The position numbers were made by a program, and so were the translations under genes. Positions 29,322-33,695 of a DNA stretch of 33,695 nucleotides are shown piece after piece. This DNA is from Bryobacterales bacterium. Lineage in GTDB: Bacteria; Acidobacteriota; Terriglobia; Bryobacterales; Bryobacteraceae. Every line of letters begins with the position of its first letter. Position 1 is the first letter of the stretch. A model generated the notes under the pieces. That model saw only the letters and a list, made by a program, of their open reading frames with translations. It was not told where the DNA came from and searched no databases. The stretch spans positions 2,847 through 36,541 of the forward strand of contig PMVV01000140.1 in assembly GCA_003166475.1 (NCBI GenBank), given 5' to 3'.

Positions 29322-30890
29322 TCAGTTGGGGGGCTGTTGGGGCTGCGGTGTCGGTTGTTGCGGCGTGGATTGACCAAAGGTGGAGGACTGGCCGAAGCTG
29401 GAGGATTGACCGAACGCGCCGGTGGCGCCGGCGTTGCCGCTTTGACCGAAGCCCGTAGTGCCGGGTTGCTGGCCTGGTTGCTGGCCGGGCATGCTACCCA
29501 TCTGTCCGGCTGGCGTGCCGGGTGTACCGCCCCCGCGCTGCACACCGGCGAGACCGTGGTCCTTGGCTTGATCGTAGACGAACTCCCACTCGTTGTACTT
29601 CTTGCGCTCATTGTAGATCTTGATTGCGGGTCCGGTGTATTGGCTGGCGACGCCGGCGATGCCGCCTCCGACCTGCGTGCCTCCCATGCCAGTCGATCCT
29701 GGCCCCATACTGGAAGGGCCGCCAACGCCGGGAAGATCGCCCATACCGGGTCCACTTTGGCCTGTAGGAGCGTTCCCGCCACCGAAGCCGGACATTTGTT
29801 GCTGCTGTCCGAATCCACCCTGCTGCTGAAAACCCGATTGCTGCGGGCCTAACATGCCGCGGCCGGGGGGGAACCCAGCCTGCTGGCCTGGGAATCCGCC
29901 CTGCTGGCCCGGGAATCCGCCCTGCTGGCCGGGGAACCCGCCCTGCTGGCCTGCGAAACCGGTTGGCGTGCCAGTGCCCATGCCGGATGACTGGCCCAAG
30001 GAGGGCGCCGTATACACACTGCCGCTGGACGACTGGCCGGCGGTCTGACCGCTGGGAAAGCCTCCTGTGACGCCCGGACCGGATACCTGGTACGGCATTG
30101 TGCCGGGAGTCCCATAAGGTTGATTGGCCATCGCCGGGTTGTAGCCGGGCTGACCCGGATACGCACCGGGCTGGTACATGCCGGGCTGCTGAATACGCCC
30201 GGGAGCCATGCCGGGCGTCTGTTGGTTGGCCATCCCCGCCCCAGGCGTGCCCGGCGCCGGGGTCTCGTCGGTGTTCTCGTTATCGGTGTTGCCGCTATCG
30301 CTGGCGGGGCTGTCCTCACTGGCGTCCGGCTGCGCCGCGGCAGGTGCTTCCTGCGCCACCACCGGGCGGTCGTCGCTGGCGCGCCGCCGCAAAGCCGGAT
30401 TGATCTGCTGCTGGCTGGGGTCGTTGGCGGCGCCCATCACCGGGCCTTCGCCGATGAAGGTATTGGTGTTGGCCTGCTGTTGGTCCTGCCCAGGCTGGCC
30501 CGGCTGGCCCGGCTTGGTTTTCGGGATGATGGAGTCGGTGAGCACGCCGCCGTTGACGTGAATGAGGCGCCATTTATCTTTACCCGTCATGGGATCGATG
30601 TAGCGCTTGCGGAGAAACCGGAGATTGTTGAGGCTTTCCAGTTCTTCGATGGTGGCGGGATAACGGCCGACCTTGCGCACAAAGAGCTGAATGGCGCGCT
30701 TGTATTGTTCGCCGCGCTCGATCAGCAACTCCTCCCTGTTGCGCTGGGCTTCGAAGGCCACGCGCGGCAGTTCGTTGTACAGCGCGATGGCAATGATGGC
30801 GGCCATCAGGAAGACCAGCAGCATGGCGTAGCCGGACTCGCGGGCTGAAGCCCGCTCCCTCACGGTCGCGGCTCGGTAACGGCGTGTCAT
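29322..30890 (-). CDS. GspG-like pseudopilin with long Gly/Pro/Gln-rich tail
   Basis: A 522-residue protein. A short basic leader ends RESG, then a hydrophobic helix (YAMLLVFLMAAIIAIALY, about 21-38) and a pseudopilin body with GRYPATIEELESLNNLRFLRKRYIDPMTGKDKW (about 77-108), as in GspG-type major pseudopilins. The cleavage site is probably G20/Y21, but the usual glutamate at +5 is missing. Beyond residue 115 comes about 400 residues of low-complexity Gly, Pro, Gln and Ser, including four GGFPGQQ heptads. The ATG at 30890 overlaps the preceding stop (ATGA). Most of the leader is encoded by hairpin and inverted-repeat elements (30841-30880). It ends the pil operon and converges on the metallopeptidase gene. 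Confidence 0.75.
   Translation of the reverse strand: MTRRYRAATVRERASARESGYAMLLVFLMAAIIAIALYNELPRVAFEAQRNREELLIERGEQYKRAIQLFVRKVGRYPATIEELESLNNLRFLRKRYIDPMTGKDKWRLIHVNGGVLTDSIIPKTKPGQPGQPGQDQQQANTNTFIGEGPVMGAANDPSQQQINPALRRRASDDRPVVAQEAPAAAQPDASEDSPASDSGNTDNENTDETPAPGTPGAGMANQQTPGMAPGRIQQPGMYQPGAYPGQPGYNPAMANQPYGTPGTMPYQVSGPGVTGGFPSGQTAGQSSSGSVYTAPSLGQSSGMGTGTPTGFAGQQGGFPGQQGGFPGQQGGFPGQQAGFPPGRGMLGPQQSGFQQQGGFGQQQQMSGFGGGNAPTGQSGPGMGDLPGVGGPSSMGPGSTGMGGTQVGGGIAGVASQYTGPAIKIYNERKKYNEWEFVYDQAKDHGLAGVQRGGGTPGTPAGQMGSMPGQQPGQQPGTTGFGQSGNAGATGAFGQSSSFGQSSTFGQSTPQQPTPQPQQPPN
29879..29962 (-). repeat. 21-bp tandem repeat, four units
   Basis: Four head-to-tail 21-bp units (CCTGCTGGCCTGGGAATCCGC-like, starting at 29879, 29900, 29921 and 29942), differing at a few bases. 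They encode GGFPGQQ heptads in the pseudopilin tail. The in-frame period suggests length variation between strains. Confidence 0.85.
30841..30880 (-). repeat. Hairpin plus inverted-repeat arm inside the pseudopilin leader
   Basis: CGGGC-TGAA-GCCCG (30841-30854 region) is followed by CGCTCCCTCACGGTCGCGG-CTCGGTAACGG (30853-30880), nearly identical to the left arm and flank of the element at 18133-18180. On the coding strand it gives residues RYRAATVRERASAR. Confidence 0.65.
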
Positions 30891-31594
30891 CCGGCGGCCT
30901 CTTCCTGCAGGGGCAAGGTCTGCTCGTGCTTGAATTGCGTGTCCTCCATTACCACCGAGTTTACGCCGATGCGCACCACGCGGTAACGCTTCTTGACGGT
31001 TTCCCCTTCGGCAGCCACCAGAATATCGTCGCCATCGAGGAAGAAGGCGTGTTTGCGATTGTCGGCGCGGGCGCTGGAGTAGCCGTAGTATTTCAAGGTG
31101 ATGGGCGGGGGCGGTGGCGCGGTCGGCGGCGGCGGAGGAACAGGCGGAGGTTCCGGTCCGATCACCTTGGCGGTCTGTGTACCGGCCTTCACGGCCACGG
31201 TCGGCTCCGGTGGCAGCGGAGCCGCGCCGGCGGAGAATAGGTTGCGCCGGCCGCCCTCAATGTTTACGGCTTGCACTTTGGCCAACAGGTCGATGCGCAA
31301 AGTGGGATCGATCGACATAGGATCGACGCGATCCTCCGGACGTTTCGGCTTCAGCGACGGCCGGAACTCCTCGCTCGATCGCGACGATGTGGCCTGCCGG
31401 CGGGAGCCAGGCTGTGTCTCGGGAGAGGACTGGCCGGCCTGCGGGGCAGGGCTGGACTGCGCGGTTGGCCGGCTGGGCCGGGTGGGCCCCGGGCTGGAAG
31501 GCCCCGAGAGCACGTTGTCATAGAAGAAGTAGCCGCCGATCAGGATCAAGGCGCCGAGGAAGTAGAGTTTCTTGCGATCCGCGCCCAGTTTCAT
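30887..31594 (-). CDS. PilP/GspC-like pilus assembly protein
   Basis: A 235-residue inner-membrane protein with one N-terminal helix (about 10-28, YFLGALILIGGYFFYD). A long Pro/Ser-rich periplasmic linker contains RRNLFSAG and a polyproline stretch. The C-terminal beta domain (ITLKYYGYSS, HAFFLDGDDILVAAEGETVKKRYRVVRIGVNSVVMED) has the pattern of the GspC homology region / PilP core, which links the inner-membrane PilMNO platform to the secretin. No secretin gene (pilQ) follows in this window. The ATG at 31594 overlaps the pilO stop (ATGA). Confidence 0.75.
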   Translation of the reverse strand: MKLGADRKKLYFLGALILIGGYFFYDNVLSGPSSPGPTRPSRPTAQSSPAPQAGQSSPETQPGSRRQATSSRSSEEFRPSLKPKRPEDRVDPMSIDPTLRIDLLAKVQAVNIEGGRRNLFSAGAAPLPPEPTVAVKAGTQTAKVIGPEPPPVPPPPPTAPPPPPITLKYYGYSSARADNRKHAFFLDGDDILVAAEGETVKKRYRVVRIGVNSVVMEDTQFKHEQTLPLQEEAAG

Positions 31595-32211
31595 ATGGGG
31601 TTCCCCGGTTGTTCGCACACGAACGTATCGAGCTTAATGGTGACGCTCAGCAGATCACCGGCGCTGGATTGCTGGGGCGCAGCCATCAGGCTTTCGATGA
31701 TCAGGAAGCGCGGCGACTTATCCAGCAGGTTGACGAACTTCAGCAGGCTCGAATAACTGCCCTCATAGGCGGCGCTGATGTCCATCTGGTAGAGCGTGTC
31801 GCTGCCCTCGACCTGATCCAACTCGTATGAGGCGGGGCGGGGTTGAATGCCGGCCTCGGTAGCCACGTGCTCCAGTTCCGCGAAGATGGTGGAAAAAGTG
31901 GTGCGGCGGTCGGTGGTGTACTGGGTCAGGAAACCGTCGCCGGCCTGGCGCGCGCGTTCGGCCTTGGCGACCAGGGATTTGGTCTTATCCAGGCGCGCGG
32001 TGATGGAGGTGAGCTGCTGCTGCAAGTCGATCTGTTCGCGCGCGAGGTCCTCCGCCGAGCCGCCCCACGGCTTGAAGACCAGCAGGGCCGCGACGATATT
32101 GGCGACGACCAGCACACCCAGCGCGGCGCGCACCAGGACGCGCGGGTCTTTCAGATTCAGGCTTGGACTCACCGCCAGCAGGCGCGGCGAAACACTAAAG
32201 CTTTTGGACAT
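31591..32211 (-). CDS. pilO: Type IV pilus inner-membrane protein PilO
   Basis: A 206-residue bitopic protein. One transmembrane helix at about 28-47 (ALGVLVVANIVAALLVF) is followed by a coiled coil (about 55-90, REQIDLQQQLTSITARLDKT). A C-terminal ferredoxin-like domain (about 95-200) has YQMDISAAYEGSYSSLLKFVNLLDKSPRFLIIESL, typical of PilO. It forms heterodimers with PilN in the alignment subcomplex. It overlaps pilN by 17 bp and the PilP-like gene by 4 bp. Confidence 0.85.
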   Translation of the reverse strand: MSKSFSVSPRLLAVSPSLNLKDPRVLVRAALGVLVVANIVAALLVFKPWGGSAEDLAREQIDLQQQLTSITARLDKTKSLVAKAERARQAGDGFLTQYTTDRRTTFSTIFAELEHVATEAGIQPRPASYELDQVEGSDTLYQMDISAAYEGSYSSLLKFVNLLDKSPRFLIIESLMAAPQQSSAGDLLSVTIKLDTFVCEQPGNPI

Positions 32212-32761
32212 AATTCACGCTCACGCGGCAGCGGTAGAGTTTGTCGGTCTGAGTCGGCGGTAGCAAGCTGTGCGAGTACACCGCACCGAAACTCGGCGAA
32301 CCCTCCAGATTTTTCAATAGCTCGATCACCGCAACCGGCGTTTCCGAGCCTACGGTCATGTCGAGCGAAACTTGATTCTGCCCGGTTATCGAAGGGCGGA
32401 TCGCCATGATCCGCACGTTGTACGGAACCACTTTCTCGAGGTCGGCGAAGATGCGCGTCCAGCTTATGCCTTTGCGATAGAGCAGGGCATTCAGGAACAG
32501 GCTGCGCTCCAGAACCTCGGCGTTTTCGGGTTTGCGCAGGATGGCGTCCTGACGCGACTGCTGGGCGGAGATCGAGCGAATTTGGGATTCCAGGCGCGCG
32601 ATTTGCGTGCGGGTTTCCGCGACTTGTCCGCTTTCCAGGTTGTTCAGGGAGAGGAGGAAGACCAGCAGCACGATCAGGAGGACGCCCAAGGCTGTCGAGG
32701 CGACCAGGACCGCGCGGTCGCGCCGGAAGGGCTGGCTGGCGAGATTGATGGGGATTCGCAT
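32195..32761 (-). CDS. pilN: Type IV pilus inner-membrane protein PilN
   Basis: A 188-residue bitopic protein. The cytoplasmic N-terminus RIPINLASQPFRRDR is the conserved INL peptide that binds PilM. The helix at about 19-40 leads into a coiled coil (about 45-75) and a ferredoxin-like domain (SWTRIFADLEKVVPYNVRIMAIRP to SLDMTVGSETPVAVIELLKNLE). It works with PilO and PilM. It lies 6 bp after pilM. Confidence 0.87.
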   Translation of the reverse strand: MRIPINLASQPFRRDRAVLVASTALGVLLIVLLVFLLSLNNLESGQVAETRTQIARLESQIRSISAQQSRQDAILRKPENAEVLERSLFLNALLYRKGISWTRIFADLEKVVPYNVRIMAIRPSITGQNQVSLDMTVGSETPVAVIELLKNLEGSPSFGAVYSHSLLPPTQTDKLYRCRVSVNYVQKL

Positions 32762-32767
32762 GACGAG

Positions 32768-33661
32768 TTAGTTGTCGCGGCCGACGGACCTCAAGTAGCC
32801 TAGCAGGCCGGCGTTGTTTTCGCCGGGCGGCGCCAGGGGTGAACGGACAAGCTGCACCTCCACACTCAGCTCGCTCTGAAATTGTTGCCGCGCCTCTTCC
32901 ATGCGCTCGGCGAAACCGCACAGCAGCAGGCGCTCGGCCTTGGCTCCTATGTTGTCTTCGATGTAAACGAATGTCGGGTATAAGTCGGCGGCGATTTCGG
33001 CGACGTCGTTGGTATGCACTTCCAGGCAGCGCACCAGCTTCAAACGGCCGTTTTTGAGCACCATCACGGTCAGCACGCGTCCGGTGATCTTGGCTACCAC
33101 GGTGATGCCGCCGTCCTCGACCAGGTTCAGCGCGGCGAGGGAAGATGTAGTTACCAGGCCGGGGTTCATGCCGGCCGCGCGGAACGGCGCTTCGTAGCGG
33201 GAGACCACCTCCAGCGGCGCCACCACCACTACCACGTCGAACTTCTTGCCTTCCGCCGGCTGCACAAAGTAGCTGATGGCGGCCGTTTCGACGTCGAACG
33301 GGACACTCTTGCGGATGCGGAAGCGAATGAGCGAAAGCTGTTCTTTGGCGTCGGAGGGGAAATTGTCGAAATCCAGGACCGCGATCCGCGAGCTGTAGTC
33401 CGGCAGGATGAGGGCTACGTCGCGGCGCTTGCGAGTTCCATTGGGGGGGGCAAGTTCGCGCACCGCGAGTGACAACTCGTCGGGCAGGACGACGTTGTCC
33501 TTCAGCGGCGTGATGGCCAGCACACCGGGCTTCAACGGACGAAAGTCGAGTTCGGTTTTGGCGGTCAGACGCGCCACGGAGATCCCGGCTTCGGAGAGCT
33601 CGAAGGCCATGGAGGGGGGGGGCTCCCGCAGGATGGCGGAGATGGGGGCGGGGAGTTTCAT
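32768..33661 (-). CDS. pilM: PilM-like actin-fold pilus assembly protein
   Basis: A 297-residue cytoplasmic protein of the PilM / FtsA-like actin fold. SMAFELSEAGISVARL at the start corresponds to the first phosphate loop. VALILPDYSSRIAVLDFDNFP, IRFRIRKSVPFDVETAAISYFV, and the nucleotide-binding segment near RLLLCGFAERMEEA follow. It binds the PilN N-terminus and recruits the pilus ATPases. ATG at 33661 was taken as the start; a TTG at 33694 is in frame at the window edge. It is slightly shorter than typical PilM (about 350 aa), so the true start cannot be excluded beyond the edge, although the first motif is complete. Confidence 0.8.
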   Translation of the reverse strand: MKLPAPISAILREPPPSMAFELSEAGISVARLTAKTELDFRPLKPGVLAITPLKDNVVLPDELSLAVRELAPPNGTRKRRDVALILPDYSSRIAVLDFDNFPSDAKEQLSLIRFRIRKSVPFDVETAAISYFVQPAEGKKFDVVVVVAPLEVVSRYEAPFRAAGMNPGLVTTSSLAALNLVEDGGITVVAKITGRVLTVMVLKNGRLKLVRCLEVHTNDVAEIAADLYPTFVYIEDNIGAKAERLLLCGFAERMEEARQQFQSELSVEVQLVRSPLAPPGENNAGLLGYLRSVGRDN

Positions 33662-33695
33662 GTTAGTGGCGCGAAGCGCGGGACCGGGGGCCAAT

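Noticed and set aside
29138-29818. 226-codon minus-strand frame across the metallopeptidase/pseudopilin boundary
   Set aside because: Its Ser/Pro/Thr/Arg-rich content is a frame shadow of the Gly/Gln-rich pseudopilin tail and the antisense of the metallopeptidase gene.

Overview
The window reads as chromosomal DNA of a GC-rich Acidobacterium, most likely near Bryobacterales / Candidatus Solibacter. This rests on family recognition, not a search. The main clues are an ADOP-type (acidobacterial duplicated orphan permease) ABC permease, Tat-exported Gfo/Idh/MocA and secreted ThuA and NIF3-like proteins, many 4-bp ATGA gene overlaps, and many short hairpin repeats in intergenic DNA. No rRNA, tRNA, CRISPR array, insertion sequence or prophage was seen.

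Layout. 1-6.8 kb: a nucleotidyltransferase, an exported Gfo/Idh oxidoreductase, a VOC-fold protein, a truncated receiver-domain gene fused to a histidine-kinase tail and followed by a UBP-type zinc finger gene, an exported NIF3-like protein, and a permease-aminotransferase operon. 6.8-13.3 kb: a small HMA-like protein, then a minus-strand operon porin-pstS-pstC-pstA-pstB-phoU for high-affinity phosphate uptake, headed by a candidate Pho box. 13.5-16.1 kb: ThuA-like protein, a repeat cluster, a PrlF-YhaV toxin-antitoxin pair, DedA. 16.1-21.6 kb: PpiD/SurA-like foldase, ADOP permease, an unknown exported protein. 21.6-24.3 kb: hydrogenase maturation factor hypF and a small exported protein. 24.4-28.9 kb: a minus-strand operon lipoprotein-cmk-lysC-nitrilase-like (frameshifted)-small unknown. 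28.9-33.7 kb: a minimal-type metallopeptidase, then a pilM-pilN-pilO-pilP/gspC-like-pseudopilin operon cut by the right edge of the window.

Two threads run through the whole window. First, about ten promoter-proximal genes have no Shine-Dalgarno sequence but carry a TANNNT hexamer 5-11 nt before the start codon (7 nt in four cases). This geometry predicts leaderless or near-leaderless mRNAs. A second set (porin, pstS, phoU, ppiD, the gene at 24.3 kb) has AGGAG and a normal leader. Second, hairpin repeats with a GTGGG(G) foot lie at gene borders and in several places enter coding sequence: the aminotransferase C-terminus, the pseudopilin leader peptide, and the hypF upstream region.

The most noteworthy items are the leaderless promoter pattern with a divergent pair whose -10 hexamers overlap, the repeat family with swapped stems, the in-frame receiver/kinase deletion scar, the Pho-box-led porin-pst operon, and the nitrilase-like gene with an uncharacterised N-terminal region.
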